Positions 54,901 through 62,828 of a stretch of DNA of 64,000 bases are shown in pieces. Source of the stretch: Candidatus Anaerostipes excrementavium. GTDB taxonomy: Bacteria > Bacillota > Clostridia > Lachnospirales > Lachnospiraceae. The position numbers were made by a program, and so were the translations under genes. The stretch is taken from the NCBI GenBank assembly GCA_019114985.1, contig DXEM01000031.1, positions 1 to 64,000 of the forward strand, written 5' to 3'. The notes beneath the pieces are model-generated. The model saw nothing but the letters and a program-made list of their open reading frames with translations, was not told where the DNA came from and ran no database searches. The first letter of the stretch is position 1, and every line of letters begins with the position of its first letter.

Positions 54901-55600
54901 CAAAATCACGGTTTCATACCGCGTCTTATTCCGGGAAGCTGATCCTGGAACATTAAAAAATACAGCTGCAGTCTATGCAGAAAATGCAGAAGAAGATCAG
55001 GACGATCATAAAGTAGAGATAAAGGAAATCGTTCCGGAATTATCGATTCAGAAAACGACGGAGCAAAAAACGTATCAGATTGGAGAAATCGGTCGATATC
55101 AGGTTGTCGTTTCTCAGATAAAAAAAGGAGCAAAAGCAAAAAATATTACGATCGAAGATCAATTGTTGGAGGACAGGGCAGAAATATTAAAAGATACCTT
55201 AAAAGTCATCGGACCGGATGGGACAGATATAACCGATCAGTGCCGTATTTCTATCGAAAAAGGAAGCTATAAGATCGAGACCGGAAAATCTTTATCCTAT
55301 GGAGAGAAAGTAACAGTCAATTACCAGGTAAAATTTTCAGGAGATGATCTTGCAGGAGAAACGATACGCAACGTGGCAAAAGCGAAAGGAGAAAACGCTA
55401 ATTGGGTTTCAACAGAAAATCAAGTCCGGATCAATGCAAAGGAACAGACAATGAATTCGGGAACAGGATCCGGAAGTTCCTTTGGAAGCAGCACGCCGAA
55501 GACCGGAGATCGGGGAGCAGGTATGTGGATGACTGTGGCTGCAGCAGCAGGTGCTTGTCTTGTTTTTTTCTTGAAAAAAAGGTATAATAGAAAAAAATAA
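51935..55600 (+). CDS. sortase-anchored surface protein with DUF11-like repeats
   Basis: 1221 aa. Signal peptide to about residue 31 (ending TAAQ), a large unassigned N-terminal region (about 32-460), then five DUF11-like beta-sandwich repeats starting near residues 463, 595, 768, 898 and 1033. Each repeat opens with L.I.K..D...Y..G and ends in ITVNYQV-like strands, and the last three are the most alike. After a Gly/Ser-rich spacer the C-terminus has TPKTGD (about 1187), a hydrophobic helix and a basic tail, a variant cell-wall sorting signal. GGAGTAGAGG precedes the ATG. It is likely an adhesin or pilus-like wall protein; the ligand is unknown. Confidence 0.85.
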   Translation: MKVRNWKAVWKPFCIAAVFFAALLFPRQTAAQIHSGDAKKIDASWEGDGRSFSSFDDSKALKADASYGFKLKTTDQTKTVVVQGKKTSQLPDLELPAMLEKFTWFKTEENEEGKIKIKKTNMEIYQCEPDGSNGRWEMVDLLLTVTKIEKYQERDGYIAIGTDICDCAYVGIEEMTLKSQFYKAGTNTPITLKSNMTLRDIDARQYIGVKADSVKGQYVSRNTKLSYAQENGFHIYYAPYDDNYTSEDFTCAGFIFESDNFEYVFGKVRETGPTKEDQYVGSGQNMVRFDSVDPQKYVSKESGERGKSRHAESLSEGWTYEVEQPIAAQIPSAHYYEQFAFRDQIEECLTIEDVKVYGDDKDVTGEFKVTKEKNLVTAVLKNPKDPAFYQRGVYRLEIKVRMNIPENATKEQLDGLRQKWKAHGHYNTSETTITIDNQAETTVDEKTAPTDKVKVIVDLPEVSSGVPGLNITKTADQYEHQAKDRVRYTVKVQNKNENAKTAYFTVQDISLPDRLTLDPNSVQITGIEKNNYTLNFTKNGWILKSKGDYELPQDKTIVITYEAKAEIRANGTLTDNLAQAWAAGVPEKEDRCQVYVNSPKLCMTKEALQKEYKKGDRIFYRAVLENINQGTFMNDVILTDEIQTDGVSIIPGTMAILADGKDITEKCQISYGEDGKSFRVATGYSLKKGDVLAMSDVGMQKEIYQKISFADEIAISYQALVESDDLDGKEISNMIKAPVTKNICGEIIREDEEIPSGGAQAGEMVKMKTPKLKIEKQSDRSAYGVGGIGIYMLKVTQQREGVTARNVIISDAFDREGMKISEVSVLFNGKDITDQCKIQTGETSFRIETGKNLKEDDEIQVKYQVLFQEMVEGNIQNTAVAESENGGKDQDMNIVIVRPAVLKIKKTSDHNSYKVGETGIYQLTVTQETEGATARQVVIEDIFEKEGMEIQDFCVKYNEEDITKQCEITTTAGGNRFQIKTMKDLGKKDKITVSYRVLFREADPGTLKNTAAVYAENAEEDQDDHKVEIKEIVPELSIQKTTEQKTYQIGEIGRYQVVVSQIKKGAKAKNITIEDQLLEDRAEILKDTLKVIGPDGTDITDQCRISIEKGSYKIETGKSLSYGEKVTVNYQVKFSGDDLAGETIRNVAKAKGENANWVSTENQVRINAKEQTMNSGTGSGSSFGSSTPKTGDRGAGMWMTVAAAAGACLVFFLKKRYNRKK

Positions 55601-55615
55601 TAGGAGTGATCGCGT

Positions 55616-55918
55616 ATGGCAAAAGATTTTTTTGGACGTCTCGAGGAGACGATCTCTACAACGGGAAAAGCAGCTGCAAATAAAGCCAGAGAAGTAGCGG
55701 ATTCTGCGAAAAGGCATAATGATATCCGAATCGCGAAGAAAGACCTTGACGATCTTTATCGTCAGGTTGGGAAAAAGTATTTTAAAGAGACGATGGATTA
55801 TCCGCAGGCAGAATACATAGATTTGTTTAATCTGATTGAAAAACTTCAGGGTGACATTGAGATTCTCCAGAAAGAGATCGATGGAGAAGAGGAAACAGGA
55901 GATACAAGAAGAGCATAG
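55616..55918 (+). CDS. small coiled-coil protein (100 aa)
   Basis: 100 aa, starting AKDFFGRLEETISTTGKAAANKAREVADSAK. Two long helical, charged segments with heptad-like spacing (about 10-60 and 65-90) suggest a coiled coil. No TM or signal peptide, and no zinc ribbon, although the N-terminal part resembles that of small clostridial zinc-ribbon proteins. TAGGAG precedes the ATG, 15 nt after the surface-protein stop, so it shares that transcript. Function unknown. Confidence 0.7.
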   Translation: MAKDFFGRLEETISTTGKAAANKAREVADSAKRHNDIRIAKKDLDDLYRQVGKKYFKETMDYPQAEYIDLFNLIEKLQGDIEILQKEIDGEEETGDTRRA

Positions 55919-55930
55919 GAAAGATATAGA

Positions 55931-55970
55931 AGACCTTGCAAAGAATTTCTTTGCAGGGTCTTTTTCTTTT
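55931..55970 (+). terminator. terminator just before the phosphatase gene
   Basis: A 13-bp stem (55931-55943 with 55949-55961, one G-U pair), 5-nt loop, then TTTTTCTTTT. AGGAGGG of the next gene starts at 55971, so no promoter fits between. Confidence 0.88.
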
Positions 55971-55981
55971 AGGAGGGAAAT

Positions 55982-56728
55982 ATGGTACAAGTAATTGAAA
56001 TGACAGATATTGGGAATGGAAGACCTTCAAATCAGGACGCTTATTTAATGCGGCAGAAAGAGTATCAAGGGGAAATATGCCTCTTGGCTGCAGTTTGTGA
56101 CGGCATGGGCGGACTTAAAAGAGGGGAAATTGCCAGCAGATATTTGATTGAAGTGTTAAAGCAGTGGTTTGATGAGGTTATGCCGAATTTGATTAAACAA
56201 AAAAATATGGATCTTATTCGAAAAGATTTAATTGGTCTGATACGGAAATCTAATCAGAATCTTTTGCTTATGAGCGAGGATATAGACGAGACGATGGGAA
56301 GTACTCTGACACTTTTGTTTGCTTTTAAAAAACGTTTTTTTGTATTAAATGTAGGAGATTCAAGAGCTTATTGGTTCGATCAGGGCAAAAAATATGTCAC
56401 AACCGACCATACCCTGGCGCAGCTGGAAGTAAAAGCGGGACATATGACAAAAGAACAAGCCAAAAAGGATCCAAGAAGACACATCCTGATTCAATGTGTC
56501 GGCGTAACAAAAGATATTAAGATTGATAGTTACTGCGGCACATTGGAGCCGGGGATGGAATTTTTGTTATGTACAGATGGGTTTTACGGTTTGCTGGAGG
56601 AAGAGGAGATTTATCATGTGGATTCGGATCAAAGAAAGATGAAGATTTGGGTCGAGCGGTGCTTTGAGAAAGTAAAGGAACGAGGGGAGTTGGATAACCT
56701 TTCATGTGTCTTGATCAGAGTTCCTTAA
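55982..56728 (+). CDS. PP2C-type Ser/Thr protein phosphatase
   Basis: 248-aa PPM/PP2C phosphatase. The metal and catalytic motifs are RPSNQDAY near residue 14, VCDGMGG near residue 38, MGSTLTLLF near residue 100, VLNVGDSRAY near residue 117, LLCTDGFYGLL near residue 196 and DNLSCVLI near residue 238. It has no TM segment. It precedes and overlaps a Ser/Thr kinase gene by 25 nt, the usual phosphatase-kinase pairing (PrpC-PrkC in B. subtilis), but is not in the usual rsgA-rpe neighbourhood. AGGAGGG precedes the ATG. Confidence 0.92.
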   Translation: MVQVIEMTDIGNGRPSNQDAYLMRQKEYQGEICLLAAVCDGMGGLKRGEIASRYLIEVLKQWFDEVMPNLIKQKNMDLIRKDLIGLIRKSNQNLLLMSEDIDETMGSTLTLLFAFKKRFFVLNVGDSRAYWFDQGKKYVTTDHTLAQLEVKAGHMTKEQAKKDPRRHILIQCVGVTKDIKIDSYCGTLEPGMEFLLCTDGFYGLLEEEEIYHVDSDQRKMKIWVERCFEKVKERGELDNLSCVLIRVP

Positions 56729-58245
56729 ATGGGAAATTGCTTTTGGAAAAATATAAGTATCTGAAACCTCTTGGCAAAGGAGGCATGGGGACTGTTTTTC
56801 TTGTAAAAGATGAAGCAACCGGAAGGAAATATGCTGTAAAAGCAACATCGGCAGATGCAAGAGGAAGACGGGAGCAGGAATATCTTATGAAAGCAAAAGA
56901 GATATCGGGGATCCCGTTTTTGTATGACTGGAAAGAAGAAAACGGTGTTCTTTTTCTGGTAATGGATTATATCCGGGGAAAATCATTAAAAGATCATACA
57001 AGAAAGATCAGCCAAACGAAAATGATTCGTCTGGCGCTCTCCTTATGTAAAATTTTAAAGAATCTGCACAGTCAGGAACCTGGAATTGTATGTTTGGACT
57101 TAAAGCCGGGGCATATTTTGATCAGTCCATTCGGCAAAATTTATTTAATTGATTTCGGGATTAGTGCATATATAGGAGAAAAAATCGAACCATATGGGAC
57201 AAAAGGATTTGCAGCTCCGGAACAGCTTTTTGGGACCAGGCCGGCCGATCCCCAAATGGATCTATTTAGTTTTGGGAAGATCATGGCATTTTGCAGGAAA
57301 GGCAGGAAGTGGAGCAGGCTGGATAAGATGATGAAAGATTGTACGAAAACAGATTTGAAAGAGCGTTATCAATCTATAGAATCCTTGGAAAAAGATTTAA
57401 AAAAAGAGGCAGGAAGGATGATCAAAAAGCAGGCAATGCTGCTGTCTCTGGGACTTTTTTTGCTGATCTTTTGTTTTGGAGCAATCGAGGAACGAAAGGA
57501 TTCCATGAAAGATCGTATAGGGGATCAAAAACAAAAAATTCAAGATTGTTTGTTTGGCGATTTGAATTCAGCTCCGGATTATATCCTTGCCCGGCAGTAT
57601 CTTAAGGATTTTCAAGGAAAAGATTCGGAAATTGCTCGGTATCAGAGACTTTTGAATTGTTTGGAAAACAAAGAGAAAATCCTTTCCTGGAAACAAATAT
57701 GGAAGGACCTGGAACATTGTCGAAAGCGGAAATCAGATTTGTACGAGACGTACTTTTTGGTGAAGGTTTATCTTTCCTGTGAGAAACAGCTGACTCCATA
57801 TGGAAATTCTGCGAAGAGAGCGTGGGAAATGCTTGAAAGGGCAGAAATAGAAGAAAGTATGAAACAATCCAAAGAACCGTGGGATGCGAAAATAGAAGAA
57901 CAGAAACTTTGGGCAGCATTTCGGCTGGCAGATGACGGAGAGATGCAGTATCTGGATCAGTGGGGAAAGAAACAGATAGAGAAAGCGAAAACACAAGAAG
58001 ATAAATGGAAAATTTATCAGAGGATTGCAGCTTATTTGGAAGGAAAAGGAGAAGATCCGGGAAGAATGTATGAAACATTTCTGATAGATTATCCTTCCTA
58101 TGGTGATGTATATATCGAATATGGAATTTATTTGTGCCGGCATAATCAATGGAAGAAAGCCAGAGAAATATATGAACGGGGAGAAAAAAACGCTAAGCTG
58201 ACAGGGGAGAAAGCAAAGGCGTTAAAAGGGAAATTGGGAATATGA
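56704..58245 (+). CDS. membrane Ser/Thr protein kinase with altered catalytic loop
   Basis: 513 aa. The kinase domain (about 15-240) has the glycine loop LGKGGMGTVFL (23-33), VAIK-type K46 in YAVKAT, DFG at 150-152 and APEQ. The catalytic loop, however, reads C130-L-D132-L-K134-P-G-H137: His and Arg of HRD are replaced and the metal-binding Asn is His. One TM helix (about 245-262) is followed by a ~250-residue extracellular helical region of TPR-like character instead of PASTA repeats. It overlaps the phosphatase by 25 nt and the next gene by 4 nt. Confidence 0.85.
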   Translation: MCLDQSSLNGKLLLEKYKYLKPLGKGGMGTVFLVKDEATGRKYAVKATSADARGRREQEYLMKAKEISGIPFLYDWKEENGVLFLVMDYIRGKSLKDHTRKISQTKMIRLALSLCKILKNLHSQEPGIVCLDLKPGHILISPFGKIYLIDFGISAYIGEKIEPYGTKGFAAPEQLFGTRPADPQMDLFSFGKIMAFCRKGRKWSRLDKMMKDCTKTDLKERYQSIESLEKDLKKEAGRMIKKQAMLLSLGLFLLIFCFGAIEERKDSMKDRIGDQKQKIQDCLFGDLNSAPDYILARQYLKDFQGKDSEIARYQRLLNCLENKEKILSWKQIWKDLEHCRKRKSDLYETYFLVKVYLSCEKQLTPYGNSAKRAWEMLERAEIEESMKQSKEPWDAKIEEQKLWAAFRLADDGEMQYLDQWGKKQIEKAKTQEDKWKIYQRIAAYLEGKGEDPGRMYETFLIDYPSYGDVYIEYGIYLCRHNQWKKAREIYERGEKNAKLTGEKAKALKGKLGI

Positions 58246-59795
58246 TAAGAAAATATAAAAAAACGCTGACCGTGTTGGGAATCTGTTTCGTCTCTCTTGT
58301 CTCATTCCAAGCAGGGGTATACGGCCAAAAAAAACAAAAGCATAAGCCGCAGAAGGTAATCGTAGAGTGCCAGGGGAAAAAACAAAATGGATGGTATCGA
58401 ACGATGCCGGTGATTTCCTGGAAACATTATACAGCAGGGGATAGGAAAGAAAATGTCTTTTTTCAATTGAAATCTCTTAAAAATGGCATAAAAACTACGG
58501 GGAAGAATCGAATTCCTCCTATGAATGGAGAAGGAAGATATGAGCTTTTAGCCTGGGCAGAGGATGAGCGGGGAAATCGTTCGGATCTCACAGGCCCCTT
58601 GGCAATTTCTATCGATCTCACAGGCCCCGGAGTCACAATGAAATGGAAAGAAAAGCTAACGAAACAAAAATACTGCAGACATCAGTCGGTGGAAATCTTT
58701 GTGGAAGATGAGCATTTAAAGGAAGATTCTGTGAAACTGGAAACATCCGGAAAGTGGGATGGTTCCTGGGAGAAATCGAAAAATTGCTGGAGAACAACCG
58801 TTATTTTCCAAGGGGAAGGGAAACAGAAACTTGAGGTGAAAGCCTCAGATGATGCAGGGAATCAAAAAACAGAAAGTGCAGAGTTTATCATCGATGATCA
58901 GCCTCCCAGGATCGAGATTCAAGGTGTAAAAGATGATTATTCCTATAAAAAAACTGTGGAACTTAAAGTGACGGCAGAGGATTTATCATCTTGTAAGGTC
59001 CGAAAAAAGGTGTATCGAAATGGAAAGGAAATAAAACAAACAACCCTATCGGAAGATGGCTATTATAAAATATTGGTAACCGCCATAGATGAGGCTGGGA
59101 ATCAGGCCCGGGCTGAAAAAAGTTTTACGATCAATAAAAAAGGAATTCGAGTTCATTTTCTTGAGCCTGAAATTCAAGATAAAACAATCAACCGAAAAGA
59201 TTACTGTCCATCATTTCAATATGAAAGCCTGGATCCTGTGCAGGTCATGGGGTTTTTGGTGAATGGACAAAGCAAAGATTATCGAATGGAAAAAGATAGG
59301 ATACGATTGGAGAAACCGCTGAAAGAAAATGGAAAGTATAAGCTCCAGCTGATTTTGTGTGATGCATCGGGAAATTATGGGGTATCAAAGGAAATTCATT
59401 TTTTCTATGATACCAAGGCTCCGAAACTGAAAATAAAGGGAATCAGGAAGGACCAAACCATATCTTATGGCGAAGAAATTCAAATTGCCATAGAAAATGA
59501 AAAGGATTTTTTTATTTCCGTGATGTTGGACGAAGAAAATATGGAAGCAGAAGAAAACAAAATATCGATTCCATCTGGAAATCTGGGGAAACATCATTTG
59601 ACAATTATAGCGTCAGATGCAGCGGGAAATATAACCGAGCAAAAACGGATGTTTACCGTAGAAAAAGCAGTACCCGAAGTGATTCGAAATGCCGCATGGC
59701 ATATGGAAACAAAAGCTTTTTGTTTTTTGGTGATTGTCGTAATATGCATATTCAAAGGGAGAAGAATCATAAAAAACTGGGTTACGAGGTTATAA
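58242..59795 (+). CDS. Ig-like repeat membrane/surface protein
   Basis: 517 aa with an N-terminal signal or anchor (residues ~7-28) and a C-terminal TM segment (about 490-508) followed by a basic tail. Between them lie about five bacterial Ig-like repeats, recognised by recurring A.DEAGN / DDAGN / DASGN / DAAGN motifs near residues 110, 205, 285, 380 and 460. Its start overlaps the kinase stop (ATGA), so translation is coupled and a shared function is likely. No enzyme motif is seen. A 15-nt stretch is repeated within it (58584-58598 and 58614-58628). Confidence 0.78.
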   Translation: MIRKYKKTLTVLGICFVSLVSFQAGVYGQKKQKHKPQKVIVECQGKKQNGWYRTMPVISWKHYTAGDRKENVFFQLKSLKNGIKTTGKNRIPPMNGEGRYELLAWAEDERGNRSDLTGPLAISIDLTGPGVTMKWKEKLTKQKYCRHQSVEIFVEDEHLKEDSVKLETSGKWDGSWEKSKNCWRTTVIFQGEGKQKLEVKASDDAGNQKTESAEFIIDDQPPRIEIQGVKDDYSYKKTVELKVTAEDLSSCKVRKKVYRNGKEIKQTTLSEDGYYKILVTAIDEAGNQARAEKSFTINKKGIRVHFLEPEIQDKTINRKDYCPSFQYESLDPVQVMGFLVNGQSKDYRMEKDRIRLEKPLKENGKYKLQLILCDASGNYGVSKEIHFFYDTKAPKLKIKGIRKDQTISYGEEIQIAIENEKDFFISVMLDEENMEAEENKISIPSGNLGKHHLTIIASDAAGNITEQKRMFTVEKAVPEVIRNAAWHMETKAFCFLVIVVICIFKGRRIIKNWVTRL

Positions 59796-59809
59796 TCTTT
59801 CAAATTCTA

Positions 59810-59818
59810 TGCTATAAT
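59810..59818 (+). promoter_or_regulatory. extended -10 promoter of the S1-domain gene
   Basis: TGCTATAAT (59810-59818), 40 nt before the ATG, at the junction between the surface/signalling cassette and housekeeping genes. The -35 is weak. Confidence 0.6.
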
Positions 59819-59858
59819 ATTATTCGTGTATGATTAGAAGCAATGGAGGAAAAGTTTT

Positions 59859-60557
59859 ATGGCAGAAGAATTAAAAGAAACAAGAGAAGAATTTGAAAAG
59901 GAATTAGAAGCCTCTTTGGAAAAAGCAGAGACGAATGAAAGTGCAGTATGGGCACGTTTGGAACAGATGAAGGAAGAAGGTACGATTCTGTCCTTGACCG
60001 TTGGAGGAGTTGTAAAAGGCGGAGTCATTGTTTATGTAGAAGGAGTCCGCGGATTCATTCCGGCTTCCTTATTGTCTGCAAAATATGTAGAAGATCTGAA
60101 TGTATGGCTGCAAAAGGACGTAGAAGCTAAGATTATTACAGTTGAAGAAGAGAACCAGAGACTTGTCTTATCAGCAAAAGCAGCGGCAAAAGAAAAGGAA
60201 AAGAAAGAGAAAGAAGAAAAGATTGCCCAGCTGCAGGTTGGGACTGTCATTGAAGGAACCGTAGAAAATATCATGCCGTACGGCGCTTTTGTTGATATTG
60301 GAGACGGAATCAGCGGATTGGTTCATATCTCTCAATTCAGCAAAAAGAGGATCAAATCACCGGAAGAAATGGTGAAAGAAGGACAGCAGGTCAAAGTAAA
60401 GATCCAAAAAGTTGCAGATGGGAAAGTAAGCCTGAGCATGAAGGCAATCGAAGAAGATGAGGAAGCAGCCAAGAAGGCGAAAGAAGTAGGTGTGGAATAT
60501 ACAGAAGAGGCCACAGGAACCAGCTTAGGAGATCTTTTAGCGAATATCAAATTATAG
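59859..60557 (+). CDS. S1 RNA-binding domain protein
   Basis: 232 aa. A helical N-terminus (residues 1-40) is followed by two S1 OB-fold domains. The first is divergent (about 41-107; VKGGVIVYVEGVRGFIPASLLS). The second is canonical (about 127-195; GTVIEGTVENIMPYGAFVDIGDGISGLVHISQFS). It is a short relative of ribosomal protein S1 and the general S1-domain stress proteins (YugI, CvfB types). It starts an operon with aroC 10 nt downstream. ATGGAGGAA precedes the ATG. Confidence 0.85.
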   Translation: MAEELKETREEFEKELEASLEKAETNESAVWARLEQMKEEGTILSLTVGGVVKGGVIVYVEGVRGFIPASLLSAKYVEDLNVWLQKDVEAKIITVEEENQRLVLSAKAAAKEKEKKEKEEKIAQLQVGTVIEGTVENIMPYGAFVDIGDGISGLVHISQFSKKRIKSPEEMVKEGQQVKVKIQKVADGKVSLSMKAIEEDEEAAKKAKEVGVEYTEEATGTSLGDLLANIKL

Positions 60558-60567
60558 AGAGGTACAT

Positions 60568-61665
60568 ATGGCAGGATCAAGTTTTGGGACGATGTTCCGT
60601 ATTACTACATGGGGAGAGACACACGGCGCAGGAGTCGGAGTCGTAATCGATGGGTGTCCGGCAGGGTTAGAATTGAGCCGGGAGGATATCCAGAAGTATT
60701 TAGATCGCAGAAGACCGGGACAGTCTCGCTATACGACCCAGAGAAAGGAAGGCGATCAGGTAGAGATTTTATCCGGTGTCTTTGAAGGTAAGACAACAGG
60801 AACTCCGATTTCTTTAGCAGTCTATAATCACGATCAAAGGTCAAAAGATTACAGCAATATCAAAGATCTTTACCGCCCGGGACATGCGGATTATACTTAC
60901 GATGCGAAATATGGATTTCGAGATTACCGCGGCGGAGGAAGATCTTCCGGACGTGAGACCATAGGACGAGTCGCAGCGGGAGCCGTTGCTGCAAAAGTGC
61001 TGGAGACACTGGGTATCCGTATTTCTGCTTATGCGAAGGCGATTGCGGGCATTGAGATCGATCCGGATGCTTTTGATGAACAGGAGATTTTTCATAATCC
61101 TTTTTACATGCCGGATGCGAAGGCAGCTGCAAAGGTGAAAGAATATGCCGATCAGATGATCAAAGAGATGGATTCTGTAGGAGGAATCATTGAATGTGTG
61201 ATTCAAGGGGTAAATCCGGGAGTTGGTGATCCGGTTTTTGATAAGCTTAGTGCGGATCTTGGCAAGGCAGTGTTGTCGATTGGATCGATCAAAGGTTTTG
61301 AAATCGGTGATGGATTTCGCGTGGCAGAGGCAAGAGGATCCGAAAACAACGATGAATTCATGGAAAAAGACGGAAAGATTGTGAAGAGGACAAATCATTC
61401 CGGAGGAGTCCTTGGAGGAATCAGTGACGGAAGTCCTATTATCTTCCGTGCTGCAGTTAAACCGACGCCTTCTATCGCCAGGGAACAACATACGGCAGAT
61501 CGTTTTGGAAAAGAAGTTCCAATCGAAATCAAAGGACGACATGATCCAATGATTGTTCCAAGAGCGGTGGTCGTTGTGGAATCAATGGCAGCAGTAACAT
61601 TATTAGATGCTGTTTTAAGGGGCCTTGGTTCTACGATGGACAATCTGAAAAAAATTTATGAATAA
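60568..61665 (+). CDS. aroC: chorismate synthase
   Basis: Makes chorismate from EPSP using reduced FMN, the last common aromatic step. 365 aa with TTWGETHGAGVGVVIDGCPAG near residue 12 (catalytic His), RRPGQSRYTT near residue 48, GRSSGRETIGRVAAGAVA near residue 125 and RHDPMIVPRAV near residue 325. AGAGAGGT precedes the ATG. It lies 10 nt after the S1 gene and 12 nt before tgt, in a mixed housekeeping operon. Confidence 0.97.
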   Translation: MAGSSFGTMFRITTWGETHGAGVGVVIDGCPAGLELSREDIQKYLDRRRPGQSRYTTQRKEGDQVEILSGVFEGKTTGTPISLAVYNHDQRSKDYSNIKDLYRPGHADYTYDAKYGFRDYRGGGRSSGRETIGRVAAGAVAAKVLETLGIRISAYAKAIAGIEIDPDAFDEQEIFHNPFYMPDAKAAAKVKEYADQMIKEMDSVGGIIECVIQGVNPGVGDPVFDKLSADLGKAVLSIGSIKGFEIGDGFRVAEARGSENNDEFMEKDGKIVKRTNHSGGVLGGISDGSPIIFRAAVKPTPSIAREQHTADRFGKEVPIEIKGRHDPMIVPRAVVVVESMAAVTLLDAVLRGLGSTMDNLKKIYE

Positions 61666-61677
61666 TGGTGGAAACTT

Positions 61678-62802
61678 ATGTATGAATTGATTAAAAAAGA
61701 CGGAAGGGCGAAAAGAGGACGCTTGACAACGGTTCATGGAACGATCGAGACGCCGGTTTTTATGAATGTAGGGACGGTAGGGGCGATCAAAGGTGCGGTC
61801 AGTACAGATGATCTAAGGCAGATAGGAACGCAGGTTGAATTGTCCAATACCTATCATCTGCATGTGAGAACAGGAGATAAGCTGATCAAAGAATTCGGAG
61901 GCCTTCATAAGTTCATGAATTGGGATCGTCCGATTTTGACAGATTCCGGTGGTTTTCAGGTCTTTTCTCTGGCCAATCTCAGAAAAATCAAAGAAGAAGG
62001 AGTTTCTTTTTCTTCTCATATTGACGGCAGGAAAATTTTTATGGGTCCAGAAGAAAGTATGCAGATTCAGTCGAATTTGGGATCTACGATTGCTATGGCG
62101 TTTGATGAGTGCCCGCCTCATCCTGCAGCGAGAGAATATATGCAGAATTCTGTGGATCGTACCAGCAGGTGGCTGGAACGATGCAAGAGAGAGATGGATC
62201 GCCTGAATTCTTTAGAAGATACAATTAATCCGCATCAAATGTTATTTGGAATTAACCAGGGAGGAACATTTGAGGATATTCGTATTGCCCATGCAAAGAC
62301 GATTTCAGATCTGGATTTGGACGGCTATGCACTTGGAGGTCTTGCGGTTGGAGAAAGCCACGAGGAAATGTATCGAATCCTGGATGAGACGGTGCCGTAT
62401 CTTCCGGAAGATAAGCCTACTTATTTAATGGGAGTCGGAACTCCGGCCAATATTTTGGAAGCTGTAGAGAGGGGCGTAGACTTTTTTGACTGCGTCTATC
62501 CAACAAGGAATGGGCGCCATGGACATGTCTATACGAACCATGGAAAGTTAAATCTTTTTAATAAGAAATATGAGCTGGATCATCGCCCGATTGAGGAAGG
62601 ATGCCAGTGCCCGGCATGCAGAAGTTACAGCAGAGCCTATATCCGACATCTGTTAAAAGCGAAAGAAATGCTGGGAATGCGTTTATGTGTCTTGCATAAC
62701 TTGTATTTTTATAATACAATGATGGGTGAGATTCGTGAAGCCATCGAAGCAGGAAGATATATAGAATATAAGAATCAGAAGCTTGAGGGCATGATGAATT
62801 AA
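61678..62802 (+). CDS. tgt: tRNA-guanine(34) transglycosylase
   Basis: Inserts preQ1 for guanine at the wobble position of GUN-anticodon tRNAs. 374-aa TIM barrel with the catalytic Asp in LTDSGGFQVFSL near residue 85, INQGG near residue 196, the second Asp in FDCVYPTRNGRHGHV near residue 265 (nucleophile) and the zinc site CQCPAC...H near residues 305-335. No queuosine biosynthesis genes lie in the window, so preQ1 or queuine salvage may be used. It precedes yajC, the usual bacterial order. Confidence 0.96.
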   Translation: MYELIKKDGRAKRGRLTTVHGTIETPVFMNVGTVGAIKGAVSTDDLRQIGTQVELSNTYHLHVRTGDKLIKEFGGLHKFMNWDRPILTDSGGFQVFSLANLRKIKEEGVSFSSHIDGRKIFMGPEESMQIQSNLGSTIAMAFDECPPHPAAREYMQNSVDRTSRWLERCKREMDRLNSLEDTINPHQMLFGINQGGTFEDIRIAHAKTISDLDLDGYALGGLAVGESHEEMYRILDETVPYLPEDKPTYLMGVGTPANILEAVERGVDFFDCVYPTRNGRHGHVYTNHGKLNLFNKKYELDHRPIEEGCQCPACRSYSRAYIRHLLKAKEMLGMRLCVLHNLYFYNTMMGEIREAIEAGRYIEYKNQKLEGMMN

Positions 62803-62828
62803 TTAAATTAGAAAGATGGAGGAAACAA

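Noticed and set aside
60841-61542. 233-codon minus-strand open frame inside aroC
   Set aside because: Antisense shadow of chorismate synthase without start signals.
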